From a virus: DNA of 42,364 nucleotides. A model generated the notes under the pieces. It worked only from the letters and a program-made list of their open reading frames with translations, was not told the origin of the DNA and searched no databases. Positions 29,421 to 37,102 of the stretch are shown one piece after another (position 1 is the first letter of the stretch; each line of letters starts with the position of its first letter). The stretch is from positions 1-42,364 of IMG/VR virus record IMGVR_UViG_3300033233_000075; one strand, given 5' to 3'. Made by a program: the position numbers and the translations under genes.

Positions 29421-29891
29421 ATGTCGCTAATCTACCAGGTCCTCTGTGGTACGCCCGCGCAGGACTTCAACACGACCGGCGTCAAGCTGCAGATCCCGGT
29501 GTGCGAGTCCCTCAAGATCGTCGAGTACGGGTTCCAGAGCATCGTCACCGACCCGGGCGCGGTCGGCGTCCTCAAGCTGCAGTACAACCCGGGTGACGGC
29601 TCGGCCGCCGTCGACATCAACACGTTCACCGTCCCGGCCGCCGCGACGGTCGGGCAGATCGTCTCACAGCGTATCGACGCTCTCGTCGACAAGCTGCTGA
29701 ACCTCCTCACGGTCAGCATCTCCGGTACGCCCGGCAGCCCCGTGTCCGTTCCGCTCGGCTTCGCCGGCGTCCAGCTCAACGTGACGACCGCCTTCGGCGC
29801 GGCGATCACCGCGACGCCGTACATCAAGTTCGCCCTCGCCGGCACCCAGAAGGGGCCCGCGACCGGGCAGACGCTCATCACCACGATCTAG
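29421..29891 (+). CDS. Decoration/head-stabilising-type protein
   Basis: 156 residues from ATG 29421 with CAGGAGA upstream. Almost all beta (VKLQIPVCESLKIVEYGFQS, GVLKLQYNPGDGSAAVDINT, VQLNVTTAFGAAITATPYIK). Flanked by hairpins on both sides, so it forms its own expression segment with high-level signals like the capsid gene. Such beta proteins directly after the coat gene are often capsid decoration proteins. Inferred from context and composition. Confidence 0.6.
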   Translation: MSLIYQVLCGTPAQDFNTTGVKLQIPVCESLKIVEYGFQSIVTDPGAVGVLKLQYNPGDGSAAVDINTFTVPAAATVGQIVSQRIDALVDKLLNLLTVSISGTPGSPVSVPLGFAGVQLNVTTAFGAAITATPYIKFALAGTQKGPATGQTLITTI

Positions 29892-29908
29892 TTCCGTTCA
29901 CCGAGACC

Positions 29909-29931
29909 GGGGCGGCGCCCGCGGCCGCCCC
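29909..29931 (+). terminator. Hairpin after decoration gene
   Basis: GGGGCGGC (29909-29916) and GCCGCCCC (29924-29931) pair perfectly around a 7-base loop. No T-tract follows, so it is more likely a partial terminator or mRNA stabiliser. Confidence 0.45.
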
Positions 29932-29972
29932 CGCCTCGTAACCGCGCCGCGAGTAGCCGCGCAGGAGGTCCT

Positions 29973-30338
29973 ATGCCCCGAGCGAAGAAGCCCGCAAAGC
30001 CGGCCGAGGTCGGTCAGGTCGTCCGCCGCTGGGAGTCGTCCCCCGTCCTCTACGGGTTCGACAGCCGCTTCGACCGGAAGGAGAACCCGGACCACTTCCC
30101 CGCCGTCTCGCTCACCCACCTCGGGCAGTTCGTCAACGACGCCGGTGCGGTCCTCGACCCGAAGGACGTCCCCGCCCGCGTCCTCGCGGAGGCGAAGGGG
30201 ACGAACCTCGACATCGAGTACCACCCGCCGAAGCACCGCGAGTTGTCGATGCGCGACGCGATGCTCGGGGCCGGAGTCCAGGACACGGACCCGGAGAGGA
30301 AGCCGGGTCGCCGCGCCGGCTGGGAAGTCTACGCCTAG
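29973..30338 (+). CDS. Hypothetical head/adaptor-region protein
   Basis: 121 residues from ATG 29973 with CAGGAGGT upstream. Lys-rich start (PRAKKPAKPAEVGQVV), then YGFDSRFDRKENPDHFPAVS and an acidic-basic end (DTDPERKPGRRAGWEVYA). No motif recognised. Lies between decoration and adaptor genes, so it may be a head completion protein. Confidence 0.5.
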   Translation: MPRAKKPAKPAEVGQVVRRWESSPVLYGFDSRFDRKENPDHFPAVSLTHLGQFVNDAGAVLDPKDVPARVLAEAKGTNLDIEYHPPKHRELSMRDAMLGAGVQDTDPERKPGRRAGWEVYA

Positions 30339-30341
30339 CCG

Positions 30342-31340
30342 ATGGCGAACCTGACGACGACCGAGGACCTCCGCCTCGACGCGCTCTTCCGGGCCGGCGA
30401 GCCCGCGTCGTCCTCGTCCGCCCTTTACGCGAAGGCGCTCGACTACCTGAACCGGATTCAGCAGGACCTCCTGATCGGCGGCGGCGTCGCGGTCGGCCGC
30501 GACCTCGCGACGTCCGCCGGCATCTACGCGCACGTCGTCGACCTCCCAATCACCGACTTCTGGTGGGCCCGGAAGCAGCCGCGCGGCGCCCTCAACACCG
30601 ACGCGCTGATCGAGACCGGGACGGTCACCGTCACGCAGGGGAGCACCGCCGTCTCCTTCTCGGACGCCCCGGCCGTCTCCATCGCCGGGTGGCGCCTCGA
30701 GGTATCGAAGCTCCCGACCGTCCCCGTCGTCGCCAGCCACACTATCGGGACGACATCGGCGGCCCTCGACCTCCCCTGGCCCGAGGCGACGCAGACGTCC
30801 GCGAGCTACGTCGCGTACAACCCGGAGTACAACCTCGCCCCGGACTTCCTCCGGTTCGCCGGCGCCCCGTACCTCCACAGCATCTACCAGGACCCGATCC
30901 CGGTCGGGACCCGGGAGGCGCACGACCAGGCGTACCCGTTCGGGACGTTCTTCAGGTCGCCACCGATCGCCGCCGCGATGATCCAGCCGCGGCGCATCCA
31001 GCTCAACTCGTACGACACGCGGCCGTACCGCCTCGAGTACGACTACATCTTCATGCCACCCGACCTCGCGGCGGCGCAGGGCGAGGAGCCGCTCCCTCCC
31101 CGGCACCACCGCGCCGTCCTCTCCGTCGGGGCGGCGATGCTCCTCGCGTTCGACAAGGGAGACGACAAGGCCCAGAACCTAGCGTCCGAGTTCCGCGAGC
31201 GCGTCCGCCGGCTCGTCCAGGAGCACCGACACCAGCTATCCGCCGCGTCGATGACGTACGGGGTCTACCGGACGAGGATGCGGCAGAGCGGCAGCCGGAA
31301 GGGGCGCATCCAGCCAAAAGGGGAGACTTTCTTGATATGA
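30342..31340 (+). CDS. Tail adaptor protein (tubular-A/gp11-like)
   Basis: 332 residues from ATG 30342. The start TTEDLRLDALFRAGEPASSS followed by ALDYLNRIQQDLL is the N-terminal helix pair that inserts between portal subunits in podovirus adaptors. A beta barrel domain (TVTVTQGSTAVSFSDAPAVS) interrupts the helices, and the C-terminus returns to helix (LASEFRERVRRLVQEHRHQL). It would connect portal to nozzle. Identification from fold pattern and gene order; the exact family was not checked. Confidence 0.7.
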   Translation: MANLTTTEDLRLDALFRAGEPASSSSALYAKALDYLNRIQQDLLIGGGVAVGRDLATSAGIYAHVVDLPITDFWWARKQPRGALNTDALIETGTVTVTQGSTAVSFSDAPAVSIAGWRLEVSKLPTVPVVASHTIGTTSAALDLPWPEATQTSASYVAYNPEYNLAPDFLRFAGAPYLHSIYQDPIPVGTREAHDQAYPFGTFFRSPPIAAAMIQPRRIQLNSYDTRPYRLEYDYIFMPPDLAAAQGEEPLPPRHHRAVLSVGAAMLLAFDKGDDKAQNLASEFRERVRRLVQEHRHQLSAASMTYGVYRTRMRQSGSRKGRIQPKGETFLI

Positions 31341-31372
31341 TTCCACCAGTGCTAGGAAAGACGAAGTTGTAG
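31337..31372 (+). CDS. Possible 11-residue peptide
   Basis: ATG 31337 overlaps the adaptor stop (ATGA) and reads MIPPVLGKTKL to TAG 31372, just before GTG 31374. The surrounding 60 bases are markedly AT-richer than the genes on either side. It may work only as a translation relay between two large structural genes. Low confidence as a protein. Confidence 0.2.
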   Translation: MIPPVLGKTKL

Positions 31373-31373
31373 A

Positions 31374-33134
31374 GTGGCGACGCCGGCAAGCTTCGTCGAG
31401 CTCCCCTTCGGCGGCGCGGGAATGGTCGCCCGCGTCAACCGGCTCCGCGCGACGCCCGCCGAGCTGCTAGACGGCCGCGGGCTGACGATGGAGGACTCCC
31501 TCGTCCGGAAGGAGGCCGGGTCGACGAAGCTCGACGCCGCCGGGATCGCCGGGTCGCCGGTCCCGAACATCACGGCGATCTACGACTGGAACCCGGGGAG
31601 CACCGCCGCCGGCGCCGGGACGATCACGACGTCGGTCGGGTCGCAGTCGGTCGCCGGCGCGGGAACCGCGTTCACCACCGCGGTCAACGTCGGGGACAGC
31701 ATCCGGGTCGGGAACGAGACGATCCGGGTGATCGCCGTCGCGAGCGACACCGCGCTGACGACCGCCGCCGCGTGGCTGACCGCGAACGCCGCCGTCGCGT
31801 ACACGGTCCTCCGCGAGCAACGCCTCGTGACCGCTGCGGACGACGGGAAGATCTACCTCGAGATCAACGGCAACCTCGACTCGTCGAACCCGATCTCCGG
31901 CCTGACGAAGAGCCTCACCCCCGGCCGCTTCGTAGCCGGCGGCAAGGAGGCGGCCGCCCTCCCCCGGAAGCTCTTCTACTTCTCGGGCCGCGACGCCGTC
32001 CGCGTCCTGAACGGCGACACGTTCGCCGGCGCGACGATCTCGACCCCGCCGGCCGATTGGACCGGCGCGAACCAGCCGGTCAACGGCCTCTGGTACTCGA
32101 ACCGCCTCGCCGGCTGGGGGAACCAGAACGATCCGCACCGGGTCTACGTCGGCGACGCGGACAACAACGAGAACTTCACGAGCGCGAGCTCGGCGAGCTT
32201 CCGGGTCTACTCGTCGATCGGCGACCGCGTCTGGTGTGGCCTCCCGTTCAACGGCGTCGTCTTCTTCTGGAAGTACCCGCGCGGGATTGCCTACCTCTGC
32301 GACAACACCGACCAGCCGATCGACTGGTGCATCCGGCTGAAGACGAGCGCGATCGGGTGCGCGCCGTCCCCGTACGCGGCGCTCTCGATCGACGACGACG
32401 TCCTGTTCATGGCGGCGGACGGCTCCTTCCACCTCCTCTCCGCGGTCGACACGCTCGGCGGGACCCGCGCGTCCGACCTCTCGTACGCTCTCGGGCTCGC
32501 GGACTGGCTCCGGACAAACGTCAACCTCTCGCGGCTCGACCTCGTCCAGTCGGTCTGGTATCAACACAAGAAGCTCGCGATCTTCGCCGTCCCCGCCGCG
32601 GGCTCGCTGACGAACAACCTCGTCCTCAAGTTCGACTTCGGCGGCGCGGCGGACGAGCCGGTCAAGTTCAGCTACTCGCGCCGGGACGCGGCCGGGGCGG
32701 TCGCCGCCCGACGCGACACGGCGACGGTCGAGCGTCCGGTCACCGGCGAGGCGAACTTCGTCTACCTCCAGGAGCAAGCGGCGCGGTCGAAGGACGCGGC
32801 CGGGTACGTCGGGCTCTTCCAGACGCCGCACCTCGACTTCTCCCACGTCGCGGGCGAGCTCCGCGGGAAGCGGAAGAACTTCCGCGAGCTCGAGATGGTC
32901 ATGGACCCGGTCGCGGCCGGGACGCTGACCGTCGACGTCTACGTCGATCAGGCTATCCGGCAGACGCTCACGTTCGACGCGACGAAGAGGCGGGAGCGAA
33001 AGAAGCTCAACTGCGGCGACGGGCACACGCTCTCCCTCGCGTGCTCGAACTCGGTCGCGGGCGAGGACTTCAAGGTGCTCGCGGCGATCGTCTGGATGAC
33101 GGCCGGGAACGAAGATCAGAGTAGGCCGGTCTGA
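31374..33134 (+). CDS. Tail nozzle-type beta-propeller protein
   Basis: 586 residues from GTG 31374. An N-terminal region (FGGAGMVARVNRLRATPAEL, GRGLTMEDSLVRKEAGSTKL) is followed by an Ig-like insert (GAGTITTSVGSQSVAGAGTA) and then repeated blades: RKLFYFSGRDAVRVLNGDTF, NGLWYSNRLAGWGNQNDPHR and SIDDDVLFMAADGSFHLLSA. This matches the T7 gp12/P22 gp10-type tail nozzle or tail hub propeller. A further C-terminal beta domain is present. It continues the DNA channel below the adaptor. The ATG of the next gene overlaps its stop (TGATG). Confidence 0.7.
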   Translation: MATPASFVELPFGGAGMVARVNRLRATPAELLDGRGLTMEDSLVRKEAGSTKLDAAGIAGSPVPNITAIYDWNPGSTAAGAGTITTSVGSQSVAGAGTAFTTAVNVGDSIRVGNETIRVIAVASDTALTTAAAWLTANAAVAYTVLREQRLVTAADDGKIYLEINGNLDSSNPISGLTKSLTPGRFVAGGKEAAALPRKLFYFSGRDAVRVLNGDTFAGATISTPPADWTGANQPVNGLWYSNRLAGWGNQNDPHRVYVGDADNNENFTSASSASFRVYSSIGDRVWCGLPFNGVVFFWKYPRGIAYLCDNTDQPIDWCIRLKTSAIGCAPSPYAALSIDDDVLFMAADGSFHLLSAVDTLGGTRASDLSYALGLADWLRTNVNLSRLDLVQSVWYQHKKLAIFAVPAAGSLTNNLVLKFDFGGAADEPVKFSYSRRDAAGAVAARRDTATVERPVTGEANFVYLQEQAARSKDAAGYVGLFQTPHLDFSHVAGELRGKRKNFRELEMVMDPVAAGTLTVDVYVDQAIRQTLTFDATKRRERKKLNCGDGHTLSLACSNSVAGEDFKVLAAIVWMTAGNEDQSRPV

Positions 33135-33847
33135 TGGCGGAGCGGTGTGGCGGGGTCATCGGGGGGAGCGTTCCCCCGCCGGGGTTCGGGGGCGGGGGAC
33201 TCGGCGACGAGCCGGAGCCGGCCGAGATCTTTCGCCCGTACGCGGGCGGCAGGTACTACTGCGAGACGATGTGCCTCCAGACCGGCACGAACGAGAAGAT
33301 CAGCTCGAACTCGGGTACGGTCGCCGCCCTGACGAACATCGGGCCGCTGTTCTGCGGCGGGAGCATCTCGTGGACGAGCATCGGGGCCGTCATGCGCTTC
33401 GCGAGCTCGCCGGGCACGCCGCCGAACACGTACTTCGTGATCTACGGCCTCGACACAGATACGCTCTTCCCGACGACGCTCCTGTACCAGGGGTCAGCCC
33501 ACGCGCAGGGTACAACGCTCGCCTTCGTCTCGGACTCAATCGCGATTACGACGTCGCACAAGTGGATCGGGATAGGTTGGCACTGCGACGGGGGCGGACT
33601 AGGCGTCCTCACGGAGAATGCGGCGTTCCGCGCGGGCGGCCCGCTCGCCGCCGCCGGGCTCGGCCAGGCGTACGCCCCGTACGGCTTCAGCCAGTCGGGA
33701 ACGACGCTGACCCCGATCATCACGCTCTCCGCTAACCAGGCGTCGGGGACGGCGTCGGCGGCGCTCCCCAGCGCGTTCAGCGTGACCCCCGACGCGACGG
33801 TCGTGAACCCGACCCTAAGCACCGGAACCTACATCCGACGAGCATGA
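33134..33847 (+). CDS. Tail-associated beta protein
   Basis: 237 residues from ATG 33134. Gly/Pro-rich start (GGVIGGSVPPPGFGGGGLGD) and a jelly-roll-like body (NTYFVIYGLDTDTLFPTTLL, HKWIGIGWHCDGGGLGVLTE) with several Cys early (C5, C43, C47). It looks like a receptor-binding or distal tail beta sandwich. Its stop overlaps the GNAT start (ATGA). No family recognised. Confidence 0.55.
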   Translation: MAERCGGVIGGSVPPPGFGGGGLGDEPEPAEIFRPYAGGRYYCETMCLQTGTNEKISSNSGTVAALTNIGPLFCGGSISWTSIGAVMRFASSPGTPPNTYFVIYGLDTDTLFPTTLLYQGSAHAQGTTLAFVSDSIAITTSHKWIGIGWHCDGGGLGVLTENAAFRAGGPLAAAGLGQAYAPYGFSQSGTTLTPIITLSANQASGTASAALPSAFSVTPDATVVNPTLSTGTYIRRA

Positions 33848-34293
33848 TCGAGTACCGCCTCCTCGACCCGCCCGACGTCCCCGGCGTCCTCCCCCTCGTC
33901 CTCGAGTTCGAGGCGGCGATCGCGAATCCCGTCATCCAGATCGACCCGGCGGCATTCGTCCAGAACTGGACCCGCTTCCTCGAGATCGACGTCGGCTTCG
34001 TCATCCTCGCGTCCGACGACGGGCGGCCGGTCGGCGGGCTCTCCGCCTACCTCGTCCCGAACGACTTGAACGGGTCGGCCGTCGCGCAGGAGACGTGGTG
34101 GTTCGTCAAGCCGGAGTACCGTGGGAGGGGTGTCGGCGACGCGCTCCTCGAGCTGTTCGAGCGGTACGCCAGGAGCCGCGGCGCGCTCCGGGTGAGCATG
34201 GGCGTCATCCTCCACCTCACACCTGTTGCCGACCTCCTGACCACGAGGGGCTACACGCCCTTCGAGACGATCTTCTATAAGTGGCTCGGATAA
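33844..34293 (+). CDS. GNAT family acetyltransferase
   Basis: 149 residues from ATG 33844 (ATGA overlap). Motif A WWFVKPEYRGRGVGDALLELF (R-G-R-G-V-G at 93-98) is the acetyl-CoA pyrophosphate loop. Preceding strands GFVILASDDGRPVGGLSAYL complete the GNAT core, and SRGALRVSMG and a Tyr in RGYTPFETIFYKWLG close it. It would transfer an acetyl group to an unknown acceptor. The gene overlaps the oxygenase-like gene and sits among tail genes, where GNATs occur in other podoviruses; the substrate is unknown. Confidence 0.85.
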   Translation: MIEYRLLDPPDVPGVLPLVLEFEAAIANPVIQIDPAAFVQNWTRFLEIDVGFVILASDDGRPVGGLSAYLVPNDLNGSAVAQETWWFVKPEYRGRGVGDALLELFERYARSRGALRVSMGVILHLTPVADLLTTRGYTPFETIFYKWLG

Positions 34294-34886
34294 TCACGAT
34301 CGACGACGCGTTCCCGGAGGTCGACCGGATCCGGGACTGCGCGCTCCGGATGCCCCTCGGGCCTATGGTCGGCCCGGACGGCGTGACGTACGAAAACATG
34401 GGTTTCGACGTCCCGGACTGGCTCGGCGGCGCGCTCTACACGAAGATATACCAGCTAGTCGGCCCGGTCACGCCGTACGTGACCTTCTTCCGCCTGAGCA
34501 CCGCGGCGACGAAGACTCCGCACTGGGCGCACACGGACTCGAAGCTCTGCGACGCGATGGCGCTCCTCTACCTCTCGGAGGCGCCGCCCGCGTACAGCGG
34601 GACGGCGATCGTCGAGCACCTCACGACCGGCCTCGATCGGCACCCGGAGACGGACGAGGAGTTCGCCGTCTGGCACCGGGACCACAGCCGGTACGACGCC
34701 TGGCGCGTCGTCGAGTTTGCACAGATGAAGTACAACCGGCTCGTTCTCATCCCGGCCTACCTTCTCCATGCGGCAATGCCGCCGAACGGGTTCGGGTCTA
34801 CCGTCGAAGACGGGCGCCTCGTCCTCATCACCTTCTTCAAGGAGCTACGCACATGCGACACGAGTACGAAGAGCACACCGGCCTAG
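34281..34886 (+). CDS. 2-oxoglutarate/Fe(II) oxygenase-like protein
   Basis: 201 residues from GTG 34281, overlapping the GNAT gene by 13 bases. A double-stranded beta helix pattern with H84-x-D86 (HWAHTDSKLC), distal H163 (YLLHAAMPP) and R179 (DGRLVLITFF) gives the full HxD...H...R site for iron and 2-oxoglutarate. Phage proteins of this kind (DUF6445-like) are known near tail genes, substrate unknown. It could hydroxylate a virion or host protein. The last 34 bases overlap the next gene. Confidence 0.7.
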   Translation: MARIITIDDAFPEVDRIRDCALRMPLGPMVGPDGVTYENMGFDVPDWLGGALYTKIYQLVGPVTPYVTFFRLSTAATKTPHWAHTDSKLCDAMALLYLSEAPPAYSGTAIVEHLTTGLDRHPETDEEFAVWHRDHSRYDAWRVVEFAQMKYNRLVLIPAYLLHAAMPPNGFGSTVEDGRLVLITFFKELRTCDTSTKSTPA

Positions 34887-36139
34887 CCGCGACCGCGGCA
34901 GTTGTGGTCGCTGGAGCGGCCGTCGCCGGGACGGTGATGCAGGCGACGGCGGGATCGGGCGGCGGAGGTGGTGGGGGCGGCGCGTCCGCCCTCGCCCCCG
35001 GCCTCCGTGAGCGACTCTTCAACCGGACGAGCCGGGACATGCTCGACGCGGAGCGGTCGATCCTCGACGACTCACTCGCGCAGGGGAAGCAGCTCGAGCC
35101 GGCGATGTACGCGGCGCTCGGCCTCGAGCCGATCTACGACCGGCCGGAGGACACGGGGTACGCCGACGCGTCGAACGCCCTCAACAAGGCCCAGTCCGAC
35201 TCGAACTCGCTCCGGGAGCAGCGGGCCGCGCTCCAGGCGAGCAAGCCGGGGAAGGGACTCCGCGGAAAAGCGAAGACGCAGGCGATGCATGGGAAGAAGC
35301 GCGAGATGCGCCGGCTTACCCGGGCGACAAATCTCGCGGACCGGCAGACGGCGATCCTCTCGAAGGACGTCGAGCAGCGCGGCGCCGTCGGCCGCCGGAT
35401 CGTCGGCTTCAAGTCGATCGCCGGCGTCGCCGACCCGACCGGGAGCTCCGGTGGCGCGTTCGGCTCGGCCCTCGACTCGTTCAACCTCCACCTCTCGGAC
35501 GCCCTCGCCGGGAAGGAGCCGCTCGACCCGACGCTCAAGAGCTCGTTCGACGAGCGCGAGCGGAACCTCCGCCAGCGGCTCCTCAACCAGATGGGCCCGG
35601 ACTACGAGACGTCGACCGCCGGCTCCCAGGCGCTCGCGAACTTCGACCGCGAGCGGTCGGAGGCGTACGCGGCGTACAACCGCCAGTCGATCGAGGGGTA
35701 CGCCGGGCTCTCCGAGCGCCGGGCGAGCGCCCTCGCCGACCTGACGACCGGCCGGCTGAAGAACCTCGCCTTCCCGGCGGACTTCCGCGCCCAACTCGGG
35801 AAGAACCTCGAGAGCGCGGCGAACGCGCGCAACACACAGGCGGAGACGATGCAGCGGGAGCGCGGCCTCGCGGTCGACACCGCGCTTGCCGACCAGGCGT
35901 ACGCCGACAGGCAGGCGCAACGCGACGCGGAGCGCCAGAGCCGGATAGGCGGGGCCCTCGCCGGGAGCGCGAACACCCTCGGCGGCGTCGTAACGACCTA
36001 CGGAGGCAAACTCGACCGATACCTCCGCGGAACGGCCGCGACGCCGAGTACGAGCCCGAACGACCTCGGCACCCCGGCGACGGCGGGTCTCATCGGGTAT
36101 GGCGGCAAGATCGGCAACGCCGCGGCGCTAGGAGCGTAG
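34853..36139 (+). CDS. Internal virion / ejection protein 1
   Basis: 428 residues from ATG 34853. N-terminal hydrophobic segment TAAVVVAGAAVAGTVMQATA, a poly-Gly linker, then helix-rich (LREQRAALQASKPGKGLRGK, NLRQRLLNQMGPDYETSTAG, RASALADLTTGRLKNLAF, QAQRDAERQSRIGGALAG). The order of three large helical proteins before the lysis genes fits T7 gp14-gp15-gp16-type ejection proteins that build a channel through the cell envelope. Identification is by order and composition. Confidence 0.6.
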   Translation: MRHEYEEHTGLAATAAVVVAGAAVAGTVMQATAGSGGGGGGGGASALAPGLRERLFNRTSRDMLDAERSILDDSLAQGKQLEPAMYAALGLEPIYDRPEDTGYADASNALNKAQSDSNSLREQRAALQASKPGKGLRGKAKTQAMHGKKREMRRLTRATNLADRQTAILSKDVEQRGAVGRRIVGFKSIAGVADPTGSSGGAFGSALDSFNLHLSDALAGKEPLDPTLKSSFDERERNLRQRLLNQMGPDYETSTAGSQALANFDRERSEAYAAYNRQSIEGYAGLSERRASALADLTTGRLKNLAFPADFRAQLGKNLESAANARNTQAETMQRERGLAVDTALADQAYADRQAQRDAERQSRIGGALAGSANTLGGVVTTYGGKLDRYLRGTAATPSTSPNDLGTPATAGLIGYGGKIGNAAALGA

Positions 36140-37099
36140 ATGGCAGACTCGATGACGGACCGGATCAACGCGCTCTCGGGCGGCGCCCCGCTCCCCCAGG
36201 CGGCGACGGCGACGATCGCCCGTCGGCTTCTCGGGCCCGCGCTCGCGGACCGGTACGGCGACGTCCTCGGCATTCGGCCGACGGGCGTCGCGGACGTCGC
36301 GCGAGACTTCTCGATCGGAATGGTCTCCGGGGACCCGACGAAGGCCGACCAGCTTAAGGCGCAGCTCGTCCAGGGGTACAACCGGGAGAAGCGGCAGGAG
36401 GAGACCGACCTCGCCCGCCGGCAGGGCGAGGCGCGGCAGCAGCTCACCGGCTTCTTTAACCTCATGTCGCAGGGGAAGACGGTCCCGAAGGAGCTCCGAA
36501 AGGACTTCTTCGAGGAGGGCTTCAAGAAGCTCGGGTACGAAGTGACCTCTCCGCTCCTGATGAAGGTCGTAACGAACTACGAGAAGTTCGGGAACATCTA
36601 CGACTCGCTGAGCGATCCGATGGTCCAGCAGCTCGCGGACGACGACCCGCTCCCCGCCCAGCAGCGCCTCATCGAGCTCGGGTACGACGGCGCGCAGGTG
36701 ATCGAGTTCACGAAACAGGTCCAGGAAGCGAAGCGGTACCGGGCGGGAACGCAGCAGATCATCGCGCAGACGAAGAAGATCGGGCTCGCGCAGGAGGACC
36801 CGAACGCGAAGAACCGCGCGGCGTTCATCGGGAGGATGGCGGGCCGCCAGGTGAAGGACCGTCTCGGGCGCAGCCGGCTCCTCTCCCCCGACGAGATCGG
36901 GTCTATGGCCGACCGCTTCTTCCCGACGGGGGCGCCGCCCGTCGAGGCGCAACCCGCCCCCGAGCCGGCCGGCCTCCCGCAAGGGACGACGTCAGCGTCG
37001 ACGACGGTTACGCCGACGACGACCGGAATCACCTCCGTCCCCGCCGCTTCGGCCGCCCCGCCGCGCAAGCTCGCCGGCTCTGTTACCCGGCTGGAGTAG
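36140..37099 (+). CDS. Internal virion / ejection protein 2
   Basis: 319 residues from ATG 36140, directly after the previous stop. Helical (DQLKAQLVQGYNREKRQEET, QQLTGFFNLMSQGKTVPKEL, VIEFTKQVQEAKRYRAGTQQ) with a Pro/Thr-rich C-terminus (APEPAGLPQGTTSASTTVTP). Probably the middle ejection protein of the set. No catalytic motif. The next gene begins three bases after its stop. Confidence 0.6.
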   Translation: MADSMTDRINALSGGAPLPQAATATIARRLLGPALADRYGDVLGIRPTGVADVARDFSIGMVSGDPTKADQLKAQLVQGYNREKRQEETDLARRQGEARQQLTGFFNLMSQGKTVPKELRKDFFEEGFKKLGYEVTSPLLMKVVTNYEKFGNIYDSLSDPMVQQLADDDPLPAQQRLIELGYDGAQVIEFTKQVQEAKRYRAGTQQIIAQTKKIGLAQEDPNAKNRAAFIGRMAGRQVKDRLGRSRLLSPDEIGSMADRFFPTGAPPVEAQPAPEPAGLPQGTTSASTTVTPTTTGITSVPAASAAPPRKLAGSVTRLE

Positions 37100-37102
37100 C
37101 CG

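Noticed and set aside
27506-29422. Very long minus-strand ORF opposite the scaffold and capsid genes (also 21051-22670, 29898-31109, 31467-33026, 37838-39031 on the minus strand and 7701-9242 on the plus strand)
   Set aside because: These are shadow frames of confident genes on the other strand. They are rich in Arg, Asp, Glu, Val and Leu, as expected when GC-rich codons are read in reverse, and show no domain or start signal.
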